Origin: Myxococcales bacterium
GTDB taxonomy: Bacteria; Myxococcota_A; Polyangia; Polyangiales; Polyangiaceae
Direction of reading: 5' to 3'
Assembly (NCBI GenBank): GCA_013298325.1
Contig: JAAFHJ010000066.1
Span: 1 to 14,221 of the forward strand
DNA length: 14,221 nt
The notes beneath the pieces were generated by a model. The model saw nothing but the letters and a program-made list of their open reading frames with translations. It had not been told where the DNA came from and made no database searches. The position numbers and the translations under genes are program-made. The stretch's first letter is position 1; each line of letters opens with the position of its first letter. Of this stretch, positions 7,957 through 14,221 are shown piece by piece.

Positions 7957-7980
7957 CTCCACTGCTCCCAGGCAGTGGAG
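7957..7980 (-). promoter_or_regulatory. Leader hairpin that masks the Shine-Dalgarno of the M15-type peptidase gene
   Basis: In the minus-strand mRNA, CTCCACTGC pairs perfectly over nine bases with GCAGTGGAG around the six-base loop CTGGGA. The last four stem bases, GGAG, are the first part of the GGAGGA ribosome binding site (7960-7955) for the ATG at 7945. The hairpin would hide the site from the ribosome when folded. This is seen in the sequence; regulation by heat, a ligand, a small RNA or a protein is inference. Confidence 0.6.
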
Positions 7981-8002
7981 CCGTTATCCTACATGCTCCG
8001 AC

Positions 8003-8008
8003 ATTGTA
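8003..8008 (-). promoter_or_regulatory. Possible -10 box (TACAAT) for the M15-type peptidase gene
   Basis: Read on the minus strand, TACAAT lies where transcription would begin about 15 bases ahead of the leader hairpin. It is in the AT-rich part of the divergent intergenic region 7946-8179. No good -35 box is seen at 16-18 bases upstream, so this is a weak call. Confidence 0.25.
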
Positions 8009-8179
8009 CCAAATTCGCCGCTGCACTTTTCTTCAAACCGCTGAATTTACATACAAATATCGAAACATTGGCGACGCGCGGCAGCCGCCTTGGCGCGCTC
8101 GCGGACGAAAAAAAGCGGTCGTGGGTAGCGGGCGCGTTCTCTGCTTGCGTCTTGCGGCGGCATTCGGCACTTCGGGACC

Positions 8180-8620
8180 GTGAACCGCGCCGACTTCGAA
8201 AACTCTTTCCGCAAGCTGCTCGCCGACGCCACGAGCCAGAAGGCAAACACCGGTTGCTACGCCTGCGAACGCTGCGAAGGGTGCCAGGACTGCACCTTCT
8301 GCGTCGGCTCGAAGAATTGCTCCCGCTGCACCTACTGCCGCGACTGCGACGACACGCGCGACTCGTCCCACTGCATTCGCGCGAAGCAGTGCCTCCAATG
8401 CCAGCACTGCGTCGACTGCGAGCGCTGCGTCCGCTCCGCCTACCTCACGAAATCGATCGGCTGCAGCGACTGCACCTACTGTTTCGGGTGCGTCGGCCTC
8501 GCGAAGAAGGACTTCCATATTTTGAACGTCCCCTACCCGCGCGACGAGTGGTTCAAGATCGTGAAACAGCTTGAAAAAGAGCTGCGTATCGACCGCACCC
8601 CGGCGAGCGCGAGCGCCTAA
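8180..8620 (+). CDS. Cys-rich 3/12/24-residue repeat protein
   Basis: A 146-residue protein from the GTG at 8180; no strong ribosome binding site helps the choice. It has 20 cysteines between residues 26 and 104. Every one is at a position leaving remainder 2 on division by 3, and the seven register positions lacking Cys (44, 59, 62, 68, 86, 89, 92) hold mostly small residues (S, T, S, A, S, L, S). Residues 23-106 also align as seven 12-residue units, for example CQDCTFC at 35, CSRCTYC at 47 and CSDCTYC at 95. The repeat is followed by KKDFHILNVPYPRDEW (109-124) and a Lys/Glu helix. I recall similar Cys-rich proteins with an NxxY-type end motif in myxobacteria and candidate phyla, some mislabelled 'caib/baif family'. 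Function is unknown; metal binding or a disulfide-stabilised coil is possible. Its stop overlaps dtd (TAATG). Confidence 0.8.
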   Translation: MNRADFENSFRKLLADATSQKANTGCYACERCEGCQDCTFCVGSKNCSRCTYCRDCDDTRDSSHCIRAKQCLQCQHCVDCERCVRSAYLTKSIGCSDCTYCFGCVGLAKKDFHILNVPYPRDEWFKIVKQLEKELRIDRTPASASA

Positions 8621-9063
8621 TGCGTGCCCACCTGCAGCGCGTGAAGAGCGCGCGTGTGGAGGTCGCCAGCGAAGTCACCGGGGCGATTTCCCACGGGCTC
8701 CTCGTCCTCCTCGGCGTTGGCAAAGGGGACACCGACGACGATCGCCGCTGGTTGCTTGAGAAGATATTGGGGCTCCGCATCTTCGAAAACGAGGCGGGGA
8801 AGATGGACAAGAGTGTCGTCGATGCCGGTGGGGCGCTGCTCGTCGTCAGTCAATTCACGCTCTTTGCCGACGTCCACAAGGGGCGACGCCCCAGTTTCGA
8901 CGGCGCCGCCCCGCCCGAAGAGGCAAACATGCATTATACACAATTTGTCGAAGAGGCGCGCAGGTCGCTGGCTGTGGAGACTGGGCGGTTCCGCGCGACC
9001 ATGGACGTGCATCTTGTAAACGACGGCCCGGTCACCCTGCTCCTGGACTCACGCACGCGATGA
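8620..9063 (+). CDS. dtd: D-aminoacyl-tRNA deacylase
   Basis: A 147-residue protein, the standard length for bacterial DTD, which hydrolyses D-amino acids (and mischarged glycine) from tRNA in the cytoplasm. The opening MRAHLQRV, then SQFTLFAD (77-84), KGRRPSF (87-93) and NDGPVTLLLD (134-143) are the family signatures. The last includes the Gly-Pro pair (136-137) that reaches into the partner active site of the dimer. The ATG overlaps the upstream TAA by one base and the TGA overlaps the next ATG, so it is translationally coupled on both sides. It looks intact and conventional. Confidence 0.97.
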   Translation: MRAHLQRVKSARVEVASEVTGAISHGLLVLLGVGKGDTDDDRRWLLEKILGLRIFENEAGKMDKSVVDAGGALLVVSQFTLFADVHKGRRPSFDGAAPPEEANMHYTQFVEEARRSLAVETGRFRATMDVHLVNDGPVTLLLDSRTR

Positions 9064-9440
9064 CGACGGAACACGAAGCTTCAGAAGCGCCCGCCGACGC
9101 GAAAATGGCAGCGTTTGAGACCCTTTGGGCGAACGTCGAAGCCCGGTGGGACGACGAAAAAGCCCACGCGGCCGCCCTGGAATTCGCCGCACGAAGCGGC
9201 CTCCTCCCCGAGCTTGGCGGTCGCTACCGGAAGATCCGTGAGAGCGATCCTGCCCGCGCCGATTACGCGAAAAAACGCATCGATGCGCTCTTCGGCGCCG
9301 CGATGGCCCTCCTCCAGGAGAGCAAGCTCCCACGCGTCGAAAAGCCCACAAAGTCTGCGAACTTACTTGTGGGGGCCGTCTGCCTACTCCTCCTCGGACT
9401 GCTGTTCTGGGGCCTCTTCGGCCGCCACGGAAGTCATTAA
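9060..9440 (+). CDS. Small hypothetical protein with C-terminal transmembrane anchor
   Basis: A 126-residue protein that I do not recognise. Residues 15-90 are charged and helical, with Trp24, Trp30 and a LLPELGGRYRKIRESDP segment (48-64). Residues 101-120 form one strongly hydrophobic segment (ANLLVGAVCLLLLGLLFWGL), followed by a short RHGSH tail. This is a tail-anchored topology with the soluble part expected in the cytoplasm. The start overlaps the dtd stop (ATGA). Its stop at 9440 is four bases from the convergent pdxA stop at 9445. Coupling to dtd may be only positional. Confidence 0.75.
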   Translation: MTTEHEASEAPADAKMAAFETLWANVEARWDDEKAHAAALEFAARSGLLPELGGRYRKIRESDPARADYAKKRIDALFGAAMALLQESKLPRVEKPTKSANLLVGAVCLLLLGLLFWGLFGRHGSH

Positions 9441-9444
9441 AAGG

Positions 9445-10515
9445 CTACGCGTCCGTCCGCGGAGCGGGAGACGGCGCGGAGTTCTCGGCAAACGCGTCGG
9501 CGAGGCGTGCCGCGAGGGCAAGCGCCGCTTCCATGCCGCGAGCATCGGCGATGCCTTTTCCGGCACGGTCGTAGCCGGTTCCGTGATCGACGCTCGTCCG
9601 AATTTTCGGCAATCCAAGACTGATATTCACCGCATCCCCGAAGCCGAGGAGCTTCATCGGGATCGTCGCCTGGTCGTGGTACATGGCGATTGCCGCGGAA
9701 AAACCGCCCTCGGCGCCGACGCGGAACACCGTCTCCGCCCCGATCGGACCGACGATGGGGATTGCTGCAGCGACCGCATCGCCGCACGCTTCAAGGCGCT
9801 CTTTCGCACGAACAATGCCGGCCTCAATGCGGATTTCGTCGTCGCCGATCAATCCGTGCTCCCCTGCGTGGGGATTGAGACCGCAGACGGCGATTGGGAC
9901 CTTCGTACCGCCGAGCGTCGCCAACAGGCGCGCCGTCCAAAAGATTGCAGATTGCACCGATTCTTCCGTCACGGCAGCAGGCACGGCAGCGAGCGGCAAG
10001 TGGGTCGTGACGAGGCTCGTAAGGAGCCGGGGGCTCCAGAAGGCCATGACGACCTCCTCGGCGCCGAGCGCCTTCGCCAAGTGCTCGGTATGACCCCGAA
10101 ATTCGGGTACGCCACCCGCGACGACCGCCTCTTTGCAGACCGGTCCGGTGATCATCGCGGCCGCATCGTCACCCGCGACGGCGGCGATCGCCGCGTCGAC
10201 CCAGGCGAGCTGAGCGCGCCCCCCTTTCGGCGTCCATCGGCCAGGGACAAGCGCCTCCGCCGTCAGCGGTGGAGCCGGCGAAAATATTCCAATTTTCCCA
10301 GGATCTACGACGTCTGTGAGTGTGCGAACTTCGACAAACGTGGCCGGATCGAGGTTGCAGACTTTTACTGCATGTTGCACCGATTGGACGTCTCCGATGA
10401 GCACGAGCGGGCGCCGCCCCGTGTAGCGCGCGGCGGCGATCACGGAGACTTCGGGGCCGATCCCGCCCGGGCAACCGAGGGTCATGACGAGCGGACGAGA
10501 CACGGAAGACGGCAC
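9445..10515 (-). CDS. pdxA: 4-hydroxythreonine-4-phosphate dehydrogenase PdxA
   Basis: A 356-residue protein from the GTG at 10515, set by GAGGAG five bases upstream. PdxA oxidises 4-phosphohydroxy-L-threonine with NAD in the DXP-dependent route to pyridoxal phosphate. Signatures present are TGPVCKEA (123-130), GHTEHLA (141-147) and CGLNPHAGEHG (211-221). Also present are AMYHDQ (277-282) and TSVDHGTGYDRAGKGIAD (307-324). The metal ligands expected for the family are H172, H216 and H280, all present. The N-terminal motif usually written GDPAGIGPE reads GCPGGIGPE (14-22), so an Asp is replaced by Cys15. It is the last gene of the tldD-regulator-pdxA unit, 24 bases after the regulator stop. A PdxA2/four-carbon acid-sugar homologue is a less likely reading. 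Confidence 0.93.
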   Translation of the reverse strand: MPSSVSRPLVMTLGCPGGIGPEVSVIAAARYTGRRPLVLIGDVQSVQHAVKVCNLDPATFVEVRTLTDVVDPGKIGIFSPAPPLTAEALVPGRWTPKGGRAQLAWVDAAIAAVAGDDAAAMITGPVCKEAVVAGGVPEFRGHTEHLAKALGAEEVVMAFWSPRLLTSLVTTHLPLAAVPAAVTEESVQSAIFWTARLLATLGGTKVPIAVCGLNPHAGEHGLIGDDEIRIEAGIVRAKERLEACGDAVAAAIPIVGPIGAETVFRVGAEGGFSAAIAMYHDQATIPMKLLGFGDAVNISLGLPKIRTSVDHGTGYDRAGKGIADARGMEAALALAARLADAFAENSAPSPAPRTDA

Positions 10516-10539
10516 GGGAACTCCTCGAAGTGATGAATG

Positions 10540-11220
10540 TTAGCGCGCGTCGATGCGGTATCCGGCGCCACGCACGGTCGCCAGCGGCAGCGAGGCGCCA
10601 AGCTTGGCGCGAAGGCGGCGGACGTGAATGTCGACGGTCCGCGGGCCCCCTTCGTAGCGGGCCCCCCAGACGCGATCGAGGAGGCGCTCGCGGGATAAGG
10701 CGCGCCCCCGGTCCTGGAGGAGCGTCCACAAGAGGTCGAATTCCTTACGCGTAAGAGGGACGCGCCGCCCGGCGATGCGCACGTCGTAGGCGGCGCGATC
10801 GACGACGAGATCGCCGAGCTTTTCGATCTGGTCGTCCTTGTAGTCCGCATCGGTCCATTCGAGGCGGCGGACACGCGCATAGAGCTCGGCGGGGAAGTGG
10901 GGGAGGACGACAAAATCGTCGTAACTACCGAGGAGCGGAAGACGCGCAACATGCCGTTCTTCCACCGCAATTAGTATCTTCGGTCGCGGGTCGAAGGTCG
11001 CGTCGATCCCGGCAAGCACGCCATCGAGGCGATCGAGGCGCCCGCCCGGTTCGACGACCACGAGACGCAAGCCGGCGCCACGATCGTCGAGGTCTCGCGT
11101 ATCAAAACCGAGCGCTTCCCGACGCACGCGCGCGCCGAGCTGGGCGAGTATCGGTGAGGAGGACTCGGGGGCCTCCTCACCGTCCGAAAGTACAAGAAAA
11201 TAGCGGTCCGCAGCCCGCAT
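10540..11220 (-). CDS. OmpR/PhoB-type transcription regulator with degenerate receiver
   Basis: The protein has 226 residues from the ATG at 11220, which has GAAGGTG about 11 bases upstream. A GTG at 11232 that overlaps the tldD stop (GTGA) would add four residues. Counting from the GTG, residues 10-125 are a receiver-like fold and 135-230 a winged-helix domain with LTRKEFDLLW (160-169), VWG (188-190), RTVDIHVRRLRAKLG (198-212) and TVRGAGYRI (219-227). The receiver lacks the acceptor Asp: the strand that should end in Asp reads LVVVE (E61). The usual Lys-Pro is Leu-Pro (VVLPHFPAEL). It therefore probably does not accept phosphate; Glu61 could mimic it. No histidine kinase is in the window. 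It is co-transcribed between tldD and pdxA. Confidence 0.9.
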   Translation of the reverse strand: MRAADRYFLVLSDGEEAPESSSPILAQLGARVRREALGFDTRDLDDRGAGLRLVVVEPGGRLDRLDGVLAGIDATFDPRPKILIAVEERHVARLPLLGSYDDFVVLPHFPAELYARVRRLEWTDADYKDDQIEKLGDLVVDRAAYDVRIAGRRVPLTRKEFDLLWTLLQDRGRALSRERLLDRVWGARYEGGPRTVDIHVRRLRAKLGASLPLATVRGAGYRIDAR

Positions 11221-11228
11221 CGTCGCGG

Positions 11229-12704
11229 TCACACCTTCGTGCCACCGACCGTGATCGCCGAGATCTTGATCGTCGGGCAGCCGACACCAACAGGCACACT
11301 CTGCCCCTGCTTCCCACAGGTCCAGATGCCGTCGGAGATCTCGACGTCGTTGCCGAGCATCGACACCTTGCGAAGGACGTCGGGTCCGTTCCCAATGAGA
11401 TTCACGCCCTTGAGGGGCGCGGTGATCTTGCCGTCTTCGACGAGGTAGCTCTCGGTGAGCGAAAAGACGAAGTCGCCGTTCGAGATATCGACCTGACCAC
11501 CACCAAATTTTTTGGCGTAAATCCCATACTTTACGCTCTTCAAAATCTCTTCGGGGTCGTGCGGCCCCTTCGCGAGAATCGTGTTCGTCATGCGGGGCAT
11601 CGGGACGGCGGCAAAGGTCTCACGACGGCCATTTCCGGCAGGGCGGACCTTGAAGTGTTTGGCACTCAAACGATCGTGCATGTAGCCGACAAGTTTACCG
11701 TTTTCGATGAGGACGCTGGAGTGGGGTTCGTTCCCCTCGTCGTCGACGTTGATGCTCCCTCGCGATTGGAGGAGCGTCGCGTCGTCGATGACCGTGCAGA
11801 GGGGGCTTGCGACCTCGGTCCCAATGGCGCCCGAATAATTGCTCGTCCCCTTCCGGTTAAAGTCGGCTTCGAGGCCGTGACCAACCGCCTCATGGAGGAG
11901 AATCCCGCTGTCTCCCGGGGCGAGGACGACCTCAAACTGACCGGCCGGCGCCTCCTGGGCATCGAGCTTGATGAGGGCCTCCTTGCAGGCCTGCTCCGCG
12001 TGCCACTCAGGCGATTTTCCGTCAAAATAGGCGAGTGACGTCCGCCCACCGCCTCCGCTCGACGCGCTCTCGCGGCGCCCGTCGGCCCCCTCGGCGACGA
12101 CAGAAATTCCGAAACGGAAGAGCGGCTGGACGTCGGTCGCCATGGTGCCGTCGGAAGTAAAGAGGAGGATCTCGCGGACCTCTTCGACGAAGCTCGCGTC
12201 GGCCTTCACAATGCGGCTATCGAAGGCCTTTGCGTGATTCGCCGCACGCTCAAGAAGTGCTTTCTTTACAGCACCTTCCACATCGAGGGTGAGCATTGGG
12301 AGGTCGTAGCGGTGGGCAATCGACCGCGCCGTTACGGGGACGGGCGCGACGCTCTGCCCACTCGCCGCGATGCTTGCGGCGGTCTCTGCCGCACGACGCA
12401 TGGCGTCCTCATCGAGCGCCTGCACGTAGGCATATCCGGTCGCGTCGCCTTTCACGGCGCGAACGCCAAGGCCGAGCGAAACACTACGCGACGCGCTCTT
12501 GAGGATCCCCTCTTCGAAGACGAAGGAGGCCGAGGCCCGGTATTCAAAAAACAAATCGGCGTAGTCGGCGCCGCGGCCAAGGGCGACGGCGAGGAGGCGC
12601 TCGGCGAGCACGGCATCGATCGCAGCCGGGCCGCCGGCGGCAAAAGGGGCGCGATAGCGGGAGGTTGCGTGGCCGGAAGCGAGGGCGGTCGTCGCAGTGC
12701 TCAT
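11229..12704 (-). CDS. tldD: TldD metalloprotease subunit
   Basis: A 491-residue protein starting at the ATG at 12704 (MSTATTALAS); the open frame reaches back to 13031 but that part crosses the divergent promoter region. TldD pairs with TldE/PmbA to form a zinc protease that degrades unfolded peptides and matures some modified peptides. The zinc motif HEAVGH (271-276) is intact, with SGGGGR (216-221) upstream and the C-terminal CGKQGQSVPVGVG (463-475) whose Cys is the probable third ligand. Length and domain order match TldD rather than TldE, which lacks HExxxH. No tldE is in the window. It is the first gene of a minus-strand unit with the regulator and pdxA. The start region has no clear ribosome binding site. 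Confidence 0.95.
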   Translation of the reverse strand: MSTATTALASGHATSRYRAPFAAGGPAAIDAVLAERLLAVALGRGADYADLFFEYRASASFVFEEGILKSASRSVSLGLGVRAVKGDATGYAYVQALDEDAMRRAAETAASIAASGQSVAPVPVTARSIAHRYDLPMLTLDVEGAVKKALLERAANHAKAFDSRIVKADASFVEEVREILLFTSDGTMATDVQPLFRFGISVVAEGADGRRESASSGGGGRTSLAYFDGKSPEWHAEQACKEALIKLDAQEAPAGQFEVVLAPGDSGILLHEAVGHGLEADFNRKGTSNYSGAIGTEVASPLCTVIDDATLLQSRGSINVDDEGNEPHSSVLIENGKLVGYMHDRLSAKHFKVRPAGNGRRETFAAVPMPRMTNTILAKGPHDPEEILKSVKYGIYAKKFGGGQVDISNGDFVFSLTESYLVEDGKITAPLKGVNLIGNGPDVLRKVSMLGNDVEISDGIWTCGKQGQSVPVGVGCPTIKISAITVGGTKV

Positions 12705-12840
12705 GGCGGCGAACCATACACCGCGAACGAAAAACCCGCGCGCCCCGATTGTGCCCCCCGGTCCGCCAACGGGGGCGCGTCGGCGAGTATTTTTGCCGTT
12801 TTCTCGGCCAGTCCGCAAAGTTTTCCTATAGAGAGATGCC

Positions 12841-13269
12841 GTGACGGAAAACCTGATTGTCGTCGCCCATATCGTGGCGAATCTCTTGTGGATCGGCTCA
12901 ATCGCCGCGGTCGGCTGGCTCCTTGTGCGTGCCCATGGGGCCAAGGACGACGCAACTGGAACGACGATCGCCGTCCAAGCGCGCGACCTGTACCGTTCGG
13001 TCGCGTCGCCGGCGTTTTTCGCATCGTTCACGGCCGGTGTTGTTCGCGTACTTTTGAATCCATCCGCCTACATGAAGGCCCACTGGTTTCACGGGAAATT
13101 GACGTTCGCCATCGCGGTCATCGGCCTCCACCACGTCCTCGGGGCGAAGGCGAAGAAAGCCGCCGACGGAGGTAGGCAAAACGTCGGAACCAGCGGTATC
13201 CTGACCCTCTCGACCGTCATCTGTGCGACCGTCGTTGCCGTTTTTGCCGTGCTGAAGCTCCCGAGCTGA
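12841..13269 (+). CDS. HemJ/CopD-like four-helix membrane protein
   Basis: A 142-residue protein, the usual length for HemJ (UPF0093), from the GTG at 12841 with GAGAGA just upstream. Four membrane segments are visible at about 5-29, 54-72, 82-101 and 119-140. H10 lies in the first helix (AHIVANLLWIG). The third begins HWFHGKLTFAIAVIGLHH (81-98), like the WLHxKL motif of HemJ, where a conserved His and Lys are needed for haem binding. LYRSVASPAFF resembles the family's LYxxIxxPA. HemJ converts protoporphyrinogen IX to protoporphyrin IX in the inner membrane. The match is partial, so a CopD-superfamily protein of other role is possible. It diverges from tldD and precedes the TPR gene by 40 bases. 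Confidence 0.7.
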   Translation: MTENLIVVAHIVANLLWIGSIAAVGWLLVRAHGAKDDATGTTIAVQARDLYRSVASPAFFASFTAGVVRVLLNPSAYMKAHWFHGKLTFAIAVIGLHHVLGAKAKKAADGGRQNVGTSGILTLSTVICATVVAVFAVLKLPS

Positions 13270-13309
13270 AGCCGAGCTTTCCGCCCCCACTCACTTCCTC
13301 GAGGACGCC

Positions 13310-14221
13310 GTGGCCATCGATCGCGAGAAAGTTCAGCAGGCAGCGCAAAAGCTCGTCGAAAAGAAGAAGTACAAAGAGGCTGTCCTCGAGTACCAAAAGA
13401 TTACGGCGGCCGACCCGAACGACGCCCGTACGCTTCTTAAGATTGGCGATTTGCAGTCTAAGCTCGCCTCCCATGCGGAGGCGGTTGCCACCTACGAATC
13501 GGTTGCGAAGCTCTACGCGAACCAAGGGTTCGCGCTGAAGGCGATCGCGGTCTACAAGCAGATTCGTGAAATTATTGCCAAATACGCTCCAAACTTGGAG
13601 GAGCGTTATAGTCACGTCGGTCCAAAGCTTGCCGAACTCTACCAGCAGCTTGGGCTCATCAGCGACGCGCTGGCGGCGCTCGACGAGGTGGCCGTCCGGT
13701 TGATGGCGCAGGGGCGCGAGCGCGAAGCTGTTGGAACATTTCGTAAAATTGTCGAACTCGACCCGACAAATCCGCTGACCCATCTCCGACTCGGCGAAGC
13801 GCTTGTTCGCTCCAACGAAGTCGATGAAGCGATTGCCGAATTTGAGAACGGCTGTGAACAGCTTGAAAAGCTCGGACGCCGCGACGAGCGGATCAAGGTT
13901 CTTGAGCGCATTCTTGCCGTTCAGTCGAGCGTCGCCCGCTGCAAGCGCCTCGCACAAGCCTACGTCGATCGCGGCCAGCGCGAAGACGGCCTCCGAGCGC
14001 TTTCGAAGCTCCAGCCGGTCTTCCAGCAGAACCAGAAGGACGTCGAGACGCTGAAGCTTCTCGCACGTGCTTTCGAGTTGATCGGTCAGGCGGAGAAGAG
14101 CCTCGAAGTTCAGAAGGAGCTCGCCCGCGTCGCCCGCGACGCCAATGACCAGGCGCAGTTCGTCCAAGCTACCGAGCGGCTGCTCCACATCGCCCCCAAC
14201 GACGATCAGGTGCGCCGGCTC
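13310..14221 (+). CDS. Tetratricopeptide-repeat protein, C-terminus beyond the window
   Basis: The frame is open from the GTG at 13310 through the last base, 304 codons without a stop. The start is supported by GAGGA at 13301-13305. Successive helical pairs with TPR signatures are visible: YKEAVLEYQKITAADPND (21-38), HAEAVATYESVAKLYANQG (55-73), ALKAIAVYKQI (76-86), REAVGTFRKIVELDPTNP (138-155) and VDEAIAEFENG (171-181). A further series runs on to the window end. There is no signal peptide or membrane segment, so it is a cytoplasmic scaffold; its partners are unknown. It uses noticeably more AAG and GAG codons than its neighbours, as expected for a charged helical protein. It may be co-transcribed with the HemJ-like gene. 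Confidence 0.9.
   Translation, partial: MAIDREKVQQAAQKLVEKKKYKEAVLEYQKITAADPNDARTLLKIGDLQSKLASHAEAVATYESVAKLYANQGFALKAIAVYKQIREIIAKYAPNLEERYSHVGPKLAELYQQLGLISDALAALDEVAVRLMAQGREREAVGTFRKIVELDPTNPLTHLRLGEALVRSNEVDEAIAEFENGCEQLEKLGRRDERIKVLERILAVQSSVARCKRLAQAYVDRGQREDGLRALSKLQPVFQQNQKDVETLKLLARAFELIGQAEKSLEVQKELARVARDANDQAQFVQATERLLHIAPNDDQVRRL

Noticed and set aside
8255..8495. Periodic TGC-containing DNA resembling a short tandem array
   Set aside because: The period comes from codons for regularly spaced cysteines in one open frame; there are no identical repeats with unique spacers, so it is not CRISPR.
9115..10533. 472-residue open frame on the plus strand over pdxA
   Set aside because: It crosses the end of the tail-anchored gene and runs antisense to pdxA, with Arg-rich composition and no motifs.
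12739..12779. Eight-base inverted repeat (CGCGCCCC / GGGGCGCG) between divergent tldD and the HemJ-like gene
   Set aside because: The arms are pure G/C in a GC-rich spacer with a 25-base loop and no T-run; an operator is possible but not supported.
12234..13175. 313-residue open frame on the plus strand over tldD and the divergent promoter region
   Set aside because: It overlaps tldD antisense and the HemJ-like gene in another frame, and shows no domain.
13217..14188. 323-residue open frame on the minus strand at the window end
   Set aside because: It lies opposite a continuous TPR protein with a good ribosome binding site; the Leu/Glu-rich antisense is the expected shadow of that gene.

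Overview
The window is GC-rich and gene-dense, with many GTG starts, overlapping stop/start pairs and heavy use of GCC, CTC and GAC codons. Type IV pilus ATPases, an FHA protein beside a Ser/Thr kinase, a Cys-rich repeat protein and a DUF882-like M15 peptidase together suggest a Myxococcota (delta-proteobacterial, probably Polyangia-like) chromosome. That placement is inferred from gene content and protein style. No rRNA, tRNA, CRISPR array, insertion sequence or phage gene was seen, and nothing clearly marks recent transfer.

Layout. (1) Bases 1-1871, minus strand: pilB followed by the start of pilT, the extension and retraction motors of type IV pili. (2) Bases 2126-6609, plus strand: a tight four-gene cluster of an FHA protein, a Ser/Thr kinase, a rhodanese-E1 (MoeB/ThiF-like) fusion and an alpha/beta hydrolase. 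It ends at a hairpin terminator shared with the convergent gene. (3) Bases 6734-7945, minus strand: a secreted Lys-rich M15/DUF882-type peptidase whose ribosome binding site lies inside a perfect hairpin. (4) Bases 8180-9440, plus strand: an overlapping three-gene cluster of a 20-cysteine repeat protein, D-aminoacyl-tRNA deacylase (dtd) and a small tail-anchored protein. (5) Bases 9445-12704, minus strand: tldD, an OmpR-type regulator with a degenerate receiver, then pdxA. (6) Bases 12841-14221, plus strand: a HemJ/CopD-like membrane protein and a TPR protein that runs off the window.

How the genes may work together. In region 2, the FHA protein is a plausible phosphothreonine reader for the adjacent kinase. 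The rhodanese-E1 fusion is translationally coupled to the kinase by an ATGA overlap, so sulfur activation or ubiquitin-like carrier chemistry may be tied to Ser/Thr phosphorylation; this is inference. In region 5, a regulator that probably cannot be phosphorylated is co-transcribed with a metalloprotease subunit and a vitamin B6 enzyme. The strongest structural oddity is the Cys-rich protein. All 20 of its cysteines fall in one three-residue register, nested in 12- and 24-residue repeats.
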